A stretch of DNA of 64,000 nt from Lithodes maja (Eukaryota; Arthropoda; Malacostraca; Decapoda; Lithodidae). Made by a program: the position numbers and the translations under genes. Position 1 is the stretch's first letter. Each line of letters opens with the position of its first letter. A model generated the notes under the pieces. It saw nothing but the letters and a program-made list of their open reading frames with translations. It searched no databases and was not told the DNA's origin. Positions 8,603-18,507 of the stretch are shown piece by piece. The DNA is taken from positions 1 through 64,000 of the forward strand of contig JBAKBP010010357.1 in assembly GCA_037953745.1 (NCBI GenBank). The letters run 5' to 3'.

Positions 8603-11329
8603 GTGAGTGACCACTCGAGTAATTATAAGTCGAGTGATTATGGCCATGAGAGTGATAAAGAACAATTCCGGGGATTTGCGAAAGAATTTGAGAGTGATGA
8701 GAGTGATGAAGGTGATGTACCAGTTGTTGAGGGCGCTGGTTTACCTAAAGAAAGTGAACTTGCGAGAGTGAGTGAGTGGGAGAGTTCAAGGTCACTCACC
8801 AAATTTCGCATAAGTGACACGACTCCAAGCCCTTCCCCAGGTAAATCGCCTTTCAAGCTCCATTTCTACAAGTTAAAAATACTTGAAAAGGCGGCCGCGG
8901 CAGCTAGGGAACAAGCTAAAATACTTGGTGAGGATGAGGCTGTGAGTGAGGGTCAGCGTGGTGACCCTTCTCGACCGCCATTGTCTCCCTTATCTACCCA
9001 CGCCACCCAAGATGACCCGGATGCCCCGCATTCTTCCCCACCACCCCCACCATTGCCAAGGGTTGAGGACCCCCCACTTTCGGCCTATTTGCCTCCTAGG
9101 TCCCCCGACAGGAGACATACTGCTGCCGAAAAGGGGAAAGGTAGAAAATATACTAAGAAAATGAAGAAAAGTAAGAGAGTTTTGTTTGAGGCTCCCGCGG
9201 CGGCGTCCACCCCTGCCGGCCCCAGCCATACGTCCCCGCAACTTTCCCCACGGTCCTCCCCACCTCTCCCGCCTTCAACATGTCTTCCTGCAGAAGTATT
9301 TGAGCTCGCATCACCAATACCTGGGCCTAGTGAAAGTGAATCATTGCTTTCTGTGACTCGTCGCAGGCCAAGGAGCCCGGGACCTCGGGAGGACACAGCC
9401 TCACCTGTCACTCCTTCCCCACCTCGCCCACCCGCACGCCGCCCACGCATCACTGGTTCCCCGCCAGATTATGTGGGGGCCACTGATGATGAAGGGCACC
9501 GCTCTGAAGACTCTGGCCATGATTACATAGGTCCACCGTCAGGGCAAGATGACCACTCTGACGATGACGATGACTATATGGACATCGACGACCCTCGACC
9601 CACCCGCTTGGCCCGGCTTCGTGCTGCCCGTCTTTCTGCCCGCCGCCCTGGCCGCCGCCCTGACCGACGCCCTCGCCGCCGCCCTAGGGCGCGCGCCTCC
9701 CGAGTTGGCCGTGGGCGTACTGGGCTACCAGTTGGAGCTCCTCGTCAGCGTAGACAAGACCCATTCTACGTTTTTCAGTGGCAAGACGTAGTTGATGGGG
9801 ATGGATACAACCCTGATGTGCCAGCTTTTGATGAGGCACTGGAGGGTTCAGGCATTACCCCCAATTTTCCTGCAGGCCCCAATGCTCCACCACACGAACT
9901 ATTTGAGGCATTCTTTGATGAGGAGGTGGTAGGCTATGTTGTCAAAGAGACAAACAAGCAGCACCAATTCCAGGTACACTTTTTGGGCAAGGTGACCAAG
10001 GGCCATATGAGGAAGTGGACCCCAGTGACTCATAAAGAATTCATGGTGTTCCTGGCACTCACCATGCTAATGCCTCATGTCAGGAAGCATAGGTTGCCTG
10101 ACTATTGGATCACCAATGATCTGATTTCAACCCCTGCCTTCGGGAAATATATGGCTCGCGACCGGTACCTTGATATCCTCGCAGCGCTCCATCTTGTCAC
10201 CAACACCGACGTCCACCGCCCAGACAAGCTGTGGAAGATTAGGACGTTGTATGAGATGATGCGAGACCGCTTCACCTCCTACTTCAGGCCCTTCCGCAAG
10301 GTCGTCATTGACGAGTCTCTTGTGCTGTTCCGGGGAAAACTCAGCTTCCGGCAGTACATCCCCTCCAAAAGACATCGCTTTGGCATAAAATTCTTTGTGC
10401 TGTGCGACTGCCAAACTGGCTATGTCCTGGACTTCCTGGTCTACAGCGGGAAGGAAGGGGACGTGCTTGTGGACCCCCTCATTGGATTTGGCGGAGCAGT
10501 GGTGCAAGCCATGATGGACCGCTACTTCCATAAGAATCACGTCCTCTACACGGACAACTATTACACGTCCCCCACTCTCTCACAGTACCTGCATGAGCGC
10601 AAGACGGGGACTGTAGGCACAGTACGAGGGAAAAGGAAGGGCATGCCAACTTTCCCTGCAAAGACCAAAAAAGGTGATGTCTTCAGGAAGAAGTCGGGGC
10701 CCATTCTGGCTATCCACTGGCACGACCAGCGGAAGGTCAACCTCCTGACCACCATCCACAAGGGGGAAATGGTGGAGACTGGCAAGGTGGATCGCCGCAC
10801 CCAGGCCAGGGTGACCAAGCCCGATACTGTCCTGGACTACAATGTCAACATGAGGCTGGTGGACAAGTCCGACATGCAGATAGGCTTCATTGACTGCCTG
10901 CGTACCTCGTGCAGATGGTACAAAAAGTTCTTTCTGCATATGGTGGACATGTCAATTCTGAATGCCTATAATATATACAGGCTTCGGAATGAGAACCCAC
11001 CCCTGAAGTTCAATAGCCTGCGGAGGTTCCAAAAGCAGGTGTTGACGGGGCTCCTGGAGAAGTATGCTACGCCACAGAGGGCAGTGGCACATCCTGGGCC
11101 CGCCGTTATCGACCGCTTGCAGTCTGCTCCATACCTGCTTAGGCACCAGCTTGGTTTCTTTCCTCAGAATGCAGCAGGAAGAACAAATCAGAAGCGGTGC
11201 CATGTCTGCTACCACAGCAGGGTGAGGCCGCACCCAGGTAAAAAGTCAACCACGGAGTGTGTGGAGTGCAAGGTGGCACTCTGTGCTGTAGGGTGCTTCG
11301 CTGCTTACCACACCAAGCAGGAGTTCTAA
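8603..11329 (+). CDS. piggyBac-type transposase (PGBD-like), 908-codon frame
   Basis: This is a DDE transposase of the DDE_Tnp_1_7 (piggyBac) family, which cuts and pastes DNA at TTAA. The catalytic aspartates sit in VIDESLVLF (about residue 570), LYTDNYYTS (about 651) and MRLVDKSD (about 754). The spacings of 81 and 103 match those of classical piggyBac. Residues 1-400 form a long Ser/Pro/acidic then Arg-rich extension, unusual against the roughly 600-residue classical protein. The C-terminus is Cys-rich (CHVCYHS..CVECKVALCAVGC..H), like the piggyBac cysteine-rich domain. The first codon of this frame is GTG. There is no in-frame ATG after the stop at 8558-8560. An ATG at 8425 opens a different frame, so a frameshift near an 8-bp duplication (8553-8568) or splicing is likely. 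Confidence 0.9.
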   Translation: MSDHSSNYKSSDYGHESDKEQFRGFAKEFESDESDEGDVPVVEGAGLPKESELARVSEWESSRSLTKFRISDTTPSPSPGKSPFKLHFYKLKILEKAAAAAREQAKILGEDEAVSEGQRGDPSRPPLSPLSTHATQDDPDAPHSSPPPPPLPRVEDPPLSAYLPPRSPDRRHTAAEKGKGRKYTKKMKKSKRVLFEAPAAASTPAGPSHTSPQLSPRSSPPLPPSTCLPAEVFELASPIPGPSESESLLSVTRRRPRSPGPREDTASPVTPSPPRPPARRPRITGSPPDYVGATDDEGHRSEDSGHDYIGPPSGQDDHSDDDDDYMDIDDPRPTRLARLRAARLSARRPGRRPDRRPRRRPRARASRVGRGRTGLPVGAPRQRRQDPFYVFQWQDVVDGDGYNPDVPAFDEALEGSGITPNFPAGPNAPPHELFEAFFDEEVVGYVVKETNKQHQFQVHFLGKVTKGHMRKWTPVTHKEFMVFLALTMLMPHVRKHRLPDYWITNDLISTPAFGKYMARDRYLDILAALHLVTNTDVHRPDKLWKIRTLYEMMRDRFTSYFRPFRKVVIDESLVLFRGKLSFRQYIPSKRHRFGIKFFVLCDCQTGYVLDFLVYSGKEGDVLVDPLIGFGGAVVQAMMDRYFHKNHVLYTDNYYTSPTLSQYLHERKTGTVGTVRGKRKGMPTFPAKTKKGDVFRKKSGPILAIHWHDQRKVNLLTTIHKGEMVETGKVDRRTQARVTKPDTVLDYNVNMRLVDKSDMQIGFIDCLRTSCRWYKKFFLHMVDMSILNAYNIYRLRNENPPLKFNSLRRFQKQVLTGLLEKYATPQRAVAHPGPAVIDRLQSAPYLLRHQLGFFPQNAAGRTNQKRCHVCYHSRVRPHPGKKSTTECVECKVALCAVGCFAAYHTKQEF

Positions 11330-11335
11330 TAATCA

Positions 11336-12180
11336 TACTGAAATTGCCAAATAAAATTACAATATGTACACTATAATTATATATAGGCAAAAAGTGGAAG
11401 AAAACCAATGTATTATAATAAAAAAGTCAAGTATTATGAGAAAATTGATACAAATACAATTCCACCATAATAATATGTGAAAGTGACACATATGTATATA
11501 CCAAGTGACATTCATATGATTAGAACCTATAGAAATATATCAATCAGTGAAAAAAGACACAATAAATTGTATATAAAACGTTTACAAATCATATAACTAA
11601 GTGAAAGTGACACAAGACCTAAGATTTGATGGCCAAAGTATAATAAACACCTGTGATAATGAATAATCAGTGCCTAATACAACAATAACCTACCTCAATT
11701 ACTAATAAAATGTACGGTATCGAGTGAAAATGAGCATTATCAGTGACAGTGACACTCTCTAAAGCATATTTGTCAAAGTGAAAGTGACACAAGACCTAAG
11801 ATTTGATGGCCAAAGTATAATAAACACCTGTGATAACGAATAATCAGTGCCTAATACAACAATAACCTACCTCAATTACTAATAAAATGTACGGTATCGA
11901 GTGAAAATGAGCATTATCAGTGACAGTGACACTCTCTAAAGCATATTTGTCAAAGTGAAAGTGACACAAGACCTAATATTTGATGGCCAAAGTATAATAA
12001 ACACCTGTGATAACGAATAATCAGTGCCTAATACAACAATAACATACCTCAATTACTAATAAAATGTACGGTATCGAGTGAAAATTACCAATATCAGTGA
12101 AATTGATACCCTAATAAACATATTTTATATAATTGGCCTCAAAATAACTAGAAAATATCAAATAAACATCACATTCTCAA
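11336..12180 (+). repeat. piggyBac-1 3' region with AGTGAAAGTGACAC motifs and 177-bp tandem repeat
   Basis: After the stop codon the DNA is AT-rich and studded with AGTGAAAGTGACAC or close variants. Three tandem units start at 11601, 11778 and 11955, with a period of exactly 177 bp; the third decays after about 12080. The same motif is dense behind the transposase of piggyBac-2 (38065-38540) although the rest of that region differs. It may be a transposase-binding or RNA-level element; that is inference. Confidence 0.7.
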
Positions 12181-12523
12181 TATCAAACACTAAAATCGTC
12201 TAAGGGAGATAAATACTTTGGCGCGGCGAGCGGCTAGGTGCGTCGTAGCCAGGGCGGGCCGACGCTTTCGGACGCGTGAGGAAATTCCCGCATAAAAAAG
12301 CACTCGTCTTCCCGCGCTCACCATTATGCAACCAGAGGGGCTAGAGACCTCTACTCAACGCCATTCGACAGAGGAAGGTTTGTGGAACATTATTTTTTTT
12401 TATTCACAACATTACATGCAATATTCATTCATTTACAGAGTAGTTAACATAGGTAAAAAATCCTCAAAACCCCCGGTACAGCAGTACAGTCATAAGCTAT
12501 AGCCCCCGGGGCTGGAGGGTTAA

Positions 12524-12960
12524 AGTATATCACAAAGTTGATGATTTTAATTTTAACGTAATAAACTTTCCTTTCCCTAGTAGTAATATCGATAGTAAAA
12601 TAACTTATAATTGTTTTTATTCCCAGTTAATAAGATTTTGTAAAATCTGCACTAAAGTAGATGACTTTTGGGCTAGAGCTAGGTTACTATACAGACTCTT
12701 AGTGGACAGAGGTTTTGAGGCAAGTAAATTGTTCCATAAATTTAATCTTTTTAGGGTCAATTATTGTGACTGTATTCTAAAATTTGACATCAATAATTTT
12801 AATCAAGCATTTTTAACTTTAAGTTTCTTGTATAACCTCTGCTTACTTTTTGTCTGTATTTATTGTTTTTGTCTGTATTTATTGTTTATCTTTTTCTTTT
12901 TCTTTTTCTATTATTGATATTAATATTGATGATTTTTAAAATTTATTGTTCTTGTTAAAA
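12524..12960 (+). pseudogene. Penelope-like post-RT region
   Basis: Directly after the TTAA the frame reads KVYHKVDDFNF, NFPFPSSNI, YSQLIRFCKICTKVDDF and LLYRLLVDRGFEASKLFHKF. This block follows the RT catalytic core in the family seen at 7249-8227. The frame then runs into AT-rich sequence with a frameshift. Confidence 0.6.
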
Positions 12961-13655
12961 GAGTACTCTTTGTTTAAATCTGTTGTTACTTCATATTTTG
13001 CAATTATTTGTCTTTATATATTATATGTATTCATTGTCGATAGTATCAATTGCTTACTTTTGCGATTTCCTTAGTTTATTTGTGCTATAAATGTAGGTTA
13101 TTTGTAGGGTAGTTATTGATAGGGGTCACTTGAGGCATGCTATGCTTACAGGTACCTACCCGATAGCACTATCGTTAGTGAGTGCTGTACTGTATTTTAT
13201 ATATTATTTTGTAATAGTATAGATATCTTATCAATATTTGTATTTTGTACTATTGTTAATGTCTTGTCATGTTGCAAATTTAATTTTAAATAATATTTTG
13301 ACATTTAACATGTAGTTTCTTTATTCATGCAGAGTTTAGTAAAATTTGCCAACGTCCAGGACTTCCCAAACTTGACTACTTCCTTTAACGTGACGATAGT
13401 GCGTTGTTATATGTGCGATTAGTTTGCTTGGGAAACAGATTAACTTGCTCATGTAGTAATGTACACCTTATGTGGTGGATTGTGTTCTTTTATTTAATAA
13501 TTTTCATTTTAGTAAGCGTTGTTTCCACATAGCGATTTTGATAATTTAATTTGACTTTATATTGTCCTTGTCCCAATTTTGGTTTGTTTAGTTTGCAAGT
13601 TTTACATTTTAATTAAAATATAAAAAGGGAGACAATGGATTGTAATAAAAACTAC
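12961..13655. other. AT-rich gap, no gene seen
   Basis: AT-rich sequence that is probably the 3' trailer of the Penelope-like element and the 3' end of the neighbouring I-type LINE. No frame, tRNA or clear repeat was found. Confidence 0.4.
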
Positions 13656-13724
13656 TAAATCTTGCCAACTATACCAACATCTTTGCAGAATGCAAACATT
13701 CTTTCTGCAGAAAAGGAACAGCCC

Positions 13725-14066
13725 TCAGCCAAGATTGCTATCAGGTTGAGCGGTCTGCGAATATTTCCAAGTACTGTACCTATCCCTTTGACGTTGAAAA
13801 GATGGACATTTTATCAAGATATGTTTAACTGTGAGAACAGCACAATCTGTACACTCCGGCTGGTTTGTCCTTTCCATGAGATAACCATGAGTGAGTCTAG
13901 TGTGGCCAATGCGGAGGCGAGCAAGAGCAGTTTCCTCCCTACGAACTTTAGAACAAGCTTCGTGCCAAGGTTCTACAGATGGTTTGATCTCTTTTAGCGT
14001 ATCAAGTACATTGTCAGACCACTCAGCCTGCCATTTAGACAACACAGCAGACTTAATGAGAGGCAA
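13725..14066 (-). pseudogene. I-type LINE C-terminal domain
   Basis: It contains LARLRIGHTRLTHGYLMER followed by C..C....VKHIL..C, the arrangement that closes ORF2 of many I-group LINEs. A CCHC-like nucleic-acid-binding role is the usual assumption. The frame upstream joins the RNase H region through a frameshift near 14070-14215. Confidence 0.75.
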
Positions 14067-14214
14067 ATAATCATTGTAGGGTAACTGGAGGTCATCAACA
14101 AAGACATCAGTATGCTAAGCTGCAAAATCTGCAGCCTCATTTCCATGGATTCCTACATGCGCTGGGTGTCCAACAGAAAGAGACCAGTTTATGTCGGGAT
14201 GCAAGTGTGACCAG

Positions 14215-14664
14215 TCATTTCATTATCTCTGTAAGTATTGGGCTCCCACGGAATTCCCCTTGTAGGGCATCGAGATAGCTTCTAGAATCTGAGCAAATCA
14301 CGAAGGAGCTCCTCTCAAGGTTCCCAATCATCTTGAGTGCCCGTAGGATAGCGGATAATTCTGCTGTAAAAATAGAGGCAATTGGAGAGAGGCGTCGGCT
14401 AAAAGTAACGCCTCCAGTCACCACTGCATACGCCGTAAAATCTACACTCTTAGAACCACCTGTGTACACCTTCGTGTCCTCTGCATGCTTGCTAGCATGC
14501 TGAAAAAACAAAGACCTGAAGACCGGCGCAGGTTTTTTCGCCCTGCATGATTCACGCAGGGGAATGCTCCAAGGAGCTGGACTCCCCGGAAAATCCCAGA
14601 CGTCGATCCCCTCAGGCAGAACTTCATCAATGAGGTTAGCTGCAACCAACCAAAGGGTTTCCAT
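14215..14664 (-). pseudogene. I-type LINE RNase H domain
   Basis: Recognised by VYTGGSKS, FTAELSAILRALKMI and FVICSDSRSYLDAL, which correspond to the first strand, the catalytic Glu helix and the third catalytic Asp of RNase H. In most active copies the first word reads YTDGSK; here that catalytic aspartate is a glycine, so the domain would be inactive. It lies between RT and the C-terminal block. Presence of RNase H separates this family from the CR1/Jockey-type LINEs in the window. Confidence 0.75.
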
Positions 14665-15053
14665 GCCGAGCGGTCGTGAAAAAGACCCTCAGCTGAGAAG
14701 AGTGTGCGGCAGATAGGATGGTTAGGATGTTGCTTGCACTTTAGATAGTGTTTCATGAGGAGGTACTTGCCTGCAGAACTTCAATGGCAAAACCCAGCCT
14801 CCACACATAGACTGCCTGTCCTAGACGACTTGAAGGCACCAATGCTAAGGCGAATGCCAAGATGAAGTACTGGATCAAGCATCTGAAGTACCTTTGGTTT
14901 GGCCAGGCCATAAGCTTGACAAGCAAAATCAAGCTTCGACTGGATAGAAAGCTGTGTAGAGCTGTAGTAGCACCTTTCTGTCAGCACCCCAAGACGTATG
15001 AGCCAAACGTTTGACGACATTCATTGAGCGATAGTATCAGGCCTTTAGATCTT

Positions 15054-15711
15054 TTATGTGCGGTAACCACGACAAACGACAATCCAAAAGAACACCCAGG
15101 AACCGAACTTCATCTTTGAACTGAATGGGTTCACCATGAAGACGTAGAGTCCCCCTATCTGGCCAGATACACCTTCTGTGCCTACAAAAGTGGACTGCAA
15201 AGGTTTTATGAGTGGAAAATTGAAAACCAAATGACTTTGTCTATCTCTCAATCCCATTTAGTGCCATCTGAAGTTTGTGTGTTATATGAGCCATCTTCCT
15301 CCCCATGTAAAATATGCTGTGGTCATCAGCATAAAGGGTGAAGTATACAGTATATACATCTTTAGGGAGGTATCTCTTCATATCATCAATCTGAACCTGG
15401 AATGTCCTATCCAATAGAAAGTTTTTAATGAAGTACATGATATTGCCTCGAAACCCCAGTTGTAAGAGTCTCGTGAGAATACCATGACGCCAGGTAGTGT
15501 CGTAGGCCATTGCAAGGTCAAAGAACACCGCTGTCAAATGGAGCTTATTTTCAAAGCTCACTCGAATATGGTGATCTAAATATAAAATAGGGTCTAAACA
15601 AGATCTATGTTTCCAGAAAGCACACTGGAACGGGGAGAGACGATCATCCAGCAAGAAGATTAACCTAGAATTCACCATCCTCTCGACCAACTTGCAGAGG
15701 GAACTGGTCAA
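15054..15711 (-). pseudogene. I-type LINE reverse transcriptase, catalytic motif deleted
   Basis: The RT palm is visible as LVERMVNSRLIFLLD, FFDLAMAYDTTWRHGI and LYADDHSIFY (the catalytic pair). Between the word LLDRTFQVQID and LYADD the sequence is too short: the usual PQGxxLS motif is missing, so about 30-35 codons were deleted. The thumb region follows in a different frame at 15054-15257. Confidence 0.7.
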
Positions 15712-15939
15712 CGCAATAGGTTTATAATTCTGGGGGTTAGTATGATCCTTTCCCGGTTTAGGAAACCCAAGGACAATTGCATGTCTCCAAGATGTTGGGA
15801 AGACATGGGTAGTCCATAATTATGACATTATAAATGGACAGTAGGAATGATAAGGACTAGGGATGTAAATGTCGGACAATTTCATAATGGATGCCATCAT
15901 CGCCCGGCGCTGTATTCTTAGCCTGGGCAACAGCTTCCA

Positions 15940-16395
15940 TCAGGTCCTGCATAGTGAGGTCGTTGTTATAATCATAGCATTCAATGTCGTTAAAAGTAAG
16001 ATGCTTCTCTTCTTCCCGTTTTTTATACCGCTGAAATTCGGAGAGTAATGGTCAGCCTTTGAAACAGACTCAAAAGTATCCGCCAGAACATCAGCAACCG
16101 CATTGGGGGTATAGATCTTTTCACCATGATGATGCAAAACAGGTGCACAAGGATACGGTTTGCCCTCAATCTGATGAATCTTTCGCCAGACAGTACTCTG
16201 CGTAGTGTGACAATTGAATGAGTTAACGTAACCCATCCAGGATGATTTTTTGGCTTCCTTGTATGTCCTGGTCCTCACTGCTCTGCAACGTTTGAACTCT
16301 ATTTTGTTCGCAAGAGATTTGTTGTTCTTGTAGCGGTTAAACGAACGCCTACACACTAACTTAACCCTAGTACACTCAGGAGACCAGAAAGACAC
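15940..16395 (-). pseudogene. I-type LINE endonuclease-RT linker
   Basis: A Lys/Arg-rich linker with FWSPECTRV, RRSFNRYKN and the word SSWMGYVNS precedes the RT in I-group ORF2. It follows the endonuclease block SDHYPIIL encoded just upstream (16590-16630). No independent function. Confidence 0.6.
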
Positions 16396-16702
16396 AGGAG
16401 TATACTGTACTTCAAAGTTCCAGAAGATTTCGGAATATTAGCCTTTGCAGCAACATTAACTGTGAGTAACAGATCTAGTACCATATCGTCCAAATCACCA
16501 TAGAGCTCCTAGTCCTTATCAGTGTCTCTTCGGAAGCCTACCCAATCGGCCCTGCGGAGGACCCATCTTGGGCTAATGGCTGGTTTGTTCCCCTCCGATG
16601 TCACAGACAAAATTATTGGGTAGTGATCACTGATAGCAGAATCACCATCAACCTCCCAACCTATATCCGAGGCCTCTAGAGGTGAACATAATCGTCTGGT
16701 TA

Positions 16703-16922
16703 CTTATATAGCGCCCGTATCTCCTCCTTCGAGGATTCTCAAGCGCTTGACACTTCTTTAATCAACCAGAGACCATTACCCATCTCCCTTGCTCATGGGG
16801 AGAAGGTAACCGCCGGCTATATCTCAGAAAAACATTTCAACCTGAGCGGGGATTGAACTTGAGACCTGCAAGATGGGAAGCAGGCACGCTATTAACTGAG
16901 CCAGCCAGACGGCTGGCTGACA
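16703..16922 (-). mobile_element. tRNA-derived SINE
   Basis: On the minus strand the head reads TGGCTCAGTTAATAGCG (A-box-like) and, about 35 bases on, GGTCTCAAGTTCAATCCCC (B-box-like), a tRNA-like Pol III promoter. The body ends in CAAGCGCTTGAGA and GGGCGCTATATAAGTAAC. That tail is reminiscent of the deeply conserved SINE core with a GCGCTATATAA ending described from eumetazoans; this is from memory and unverified. It interrupts the endonuclease frame between VIDLS and LCSPLEAS. A clean target duplication is not visible. Confidence 0.65.
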
Positions 16923-16993
16923 AATCTATCACCGTTTCAGAATTATGGAGAGAATAATGAGTCATCTCGCCTGTATTTAAAACAACAGATGGG

Positions 16994-17504
16994 CGGGTGC
17001 CCGACCCCGAAAGGGGTTGAAATAGGGGAGCTATCCCCCCGCCAAAGGCGGCTTTCTAGGGCCTTTCCTAGCTGATGCTGAGAGGATTCGGTTCTAGTCA
17101 TGTGGTGATGGGCTGGTCTATCAGAGTGAGAACTGAGCGATCTCTGCCATACCCATAGCTTACTCTGACTGTTCCTTTAACTTATATATTTTCTAGATCT
17201 CAAGTGACGGCGTCTTTTCCGTGGATTGACCTCCCAATCTACAAAGATTGGAAGCCAAAGCGTCACATTTTTCCCTTGCCCCTCAACTTTCTCTGCATAA
17301 TTGCTGAGGGGCACAGGGCCCTGGGTGGGGCTTTGGTTTCCCGGGCGTTTCTGCACCCTCCTCAGCTCCCCGCCATGGAGTGGCTTCGGTCACCCAGGCT
17401 TTATTGTGGTCGGCAGGGAGGGTTCTGTGGGGGCGCTCGGTTATGGCCTTGGAATTGCTCGGGGCCTTGGGGCTGTTCGGCCAGGCAGCTTGGGGAACAA
17501 CAAC
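16994..17504 (+). mobile_element. Short non-autonomous retroelement with LINE-A 3' tail, copy 1
   Basis: About 510 bp, flanked by AACAACAGATGGG at 16981-16993 and 17505-17517. The 3' end, GGGGCTGTTCGGCCAGGCAG then CTTGGGGAA(CAA)n, is nearly identical to the 3' end of the two LINE-A copies. The body (GTGATGGGCTGGTCTATCAG onward) is shared with the shorter copy at 18112-18507. I infer a SINE-like or deletion-derivative element mobilised by LINE-A machinery. No clear tRNA head was seen. Confidence 0.75.
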
Positions 17505-17596
17505 AACAACAGATGGGTGACTATCCAAAACTCTCTCCAACATTGCACCTTTGCGGTTAACCATGACATCACCCCAGATGAGACTATGAGTATTAA

Positions 17597-18076
17597 CCCT
17601 CTCACCACGGATGGGCTCTTGAACGCCCATAAAAAAGCATGTAACAGATACCCGGATGGTCTCTTAAACACCCATGACGTCACAGCCTGTGAGCTTGCTG
17701 TGCGCGGCGTCGGTCCGACGCATGTAAACAACAGCCGGCTGGACCGACGCTCCGCATCTCCGGCCACAAGAAGGAGAGCGTCGCTTGTTCTTGTGTGCCT
17801 GTATGTTGTTGTTAAGTATCGAAAAGTGGTGTAAAGTGGCTGTTTTGGCCATAAAGTTATCTCCAATGAAATCATCATCACAGCTCAACCAGTTGACTTA
17901 GAGAGCTCTACTTAATGCCATTCTACAGGTAAATAACACAGCTACGCTTGGGGATGCGCGGGAATGCGGGAAGCAGTCTGATTAACGAATATACGGTAGC
18001 CTAGCCTAGACGTTTTTCGGCCAAAACACCCGGGTTTCGAGGAATATATATATAATACATAGCCGGGGCTGGAGGG
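17597..18076 (+). mobile_element. MITE type 2, intact copy
   Basis: A 480-bp element lies between TTAA at 17593-17596 and TTAA at 18077-18080. Its ends are CCCTCTCACCACGG and CCGGGGCTGGAGGG. It is the cleanest copy of this family in the window. It contains a GCGTCGGTCCGACGC..GGACCGACGC hairpin region and the block AGAGCTCTACTTAATGCCAT found in both piggyBac elements. It is inserted in the endonuclease frame of the I-type LINE, just after LEDFN. Confidence 0.85.
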
Positions 18077-18111
18077 TTAAAGTCTTCCAATAATAAATAT
18101 GGTTCATGCAG

Positions 18112-18507
18112 TTGTTGTTGTTGTTGTTGTTGTTCCCCAGGCTGTCTGGCCGAACAGCCCCAAGGTCTCAAGCAAGGCCAAGGCCATAAACGAGCGCCCC
18201 ACAAAATCCTCCCTGCTTACCACTAACAAAGCCCGGGTGACCGAAGCCACTCCAAGGCAGGGAGCTGAGGAGGGTGCGGAAACGCCTGGGAAACCAAAGC
18301 CCCACCCAAGGCCCTGTGCCCCTCAGCAATTAAGAAGAGAAAGCTGAGGGGCAATCTGCCAACTTCTAGGTTGGCAGTAGGAAGGTCAATCCACGGAAAA
18401 GACGCCGCCACCTGAGATCTAGAAGATATATAAGTAAAAGGAACAGACAGAGTAAGCTATGGGTATGGCAGAGATCGCTCAGGTCTCACTCTGATAGACC
18501 AGCCCAT
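18112..18507 (-). mobile_element. Short non-autonomous retroelement with LINE-A 3' tail, copy 2
   Basis: A minus-strand copy of the element at 16994-17504, about 396 bp and 5' shorter: it starts at GTGATGGGCTGG. The 3' tail is (CAA)n on the minus strand. Target duplication GGTTCATGCAG is at 18101-18111 on the left. The right copy, 21301-21311, was carried away by the later LINE-A insertion at the element's 5' edge. Confidence 0.75.

Larger units (their letters stand above)
8232..12519 (+). mobile_element. piggyBac element 1 (full length)
   Basis: The element is about 4.29 kb and lies between TTAA at 8228-8231 and TTAA at 12520-12523. Its ends are inverted: CCCCTCCAACCCGG on the left and CCGGGGCTGGAGGG on the right. 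It carries one long transposase frame, a 3' region with three 177-bp tandem repeats and a 3' block (about 12340-12375) shared with the MITEs. It is inserted in the Penelope-like frame. Removing one TTAA and the element rejoins the RT's post-core region at KVYHKVDDFNF. Confidence 0.9.
2725..12960 (+). mobile_element. Penelope-like RT element, degenerate, split by four TTAA insertions
   Basis: Reading the plus strand and skipping insertions, the segments 2725-2799, 2958-3846, 6627-6746, 7249-8227 and 12524-12960 give one reverse-transcriptase protein. Visible blocks in order are HILTGD, VDKASNNYSF, LPKFHKRPYKYRFI, FDFSTLYTNLP, GIPMGGNASPLIADLFL, SRYIDDIL and DDFNFNVINFPFP. These match an RT family widespread in invertebrates that I assign, with moderate confidence, to Penelope-like elements (perhaps the Naiad type). 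No GIY-YIG endonuclease was recognised. Frameshifts and stops at several points show it is dead. Each break falls at a TTAA. Confidence 0.65.

Noticed and set aside
16860..16922. Genuine tRNA gene on the minus strand
   Set aside because: A- and B-box words exist but a full cloverleaf with acceptor pairing is not evident, and a SINE body and tail follow.
17204..17560. 118- and 177-codon frames inside the short LINE-A-tailed element
   Set aside because: The frames run out into the CAA tail and flanking MITE, and the shorter sibling copy does not preserve them.
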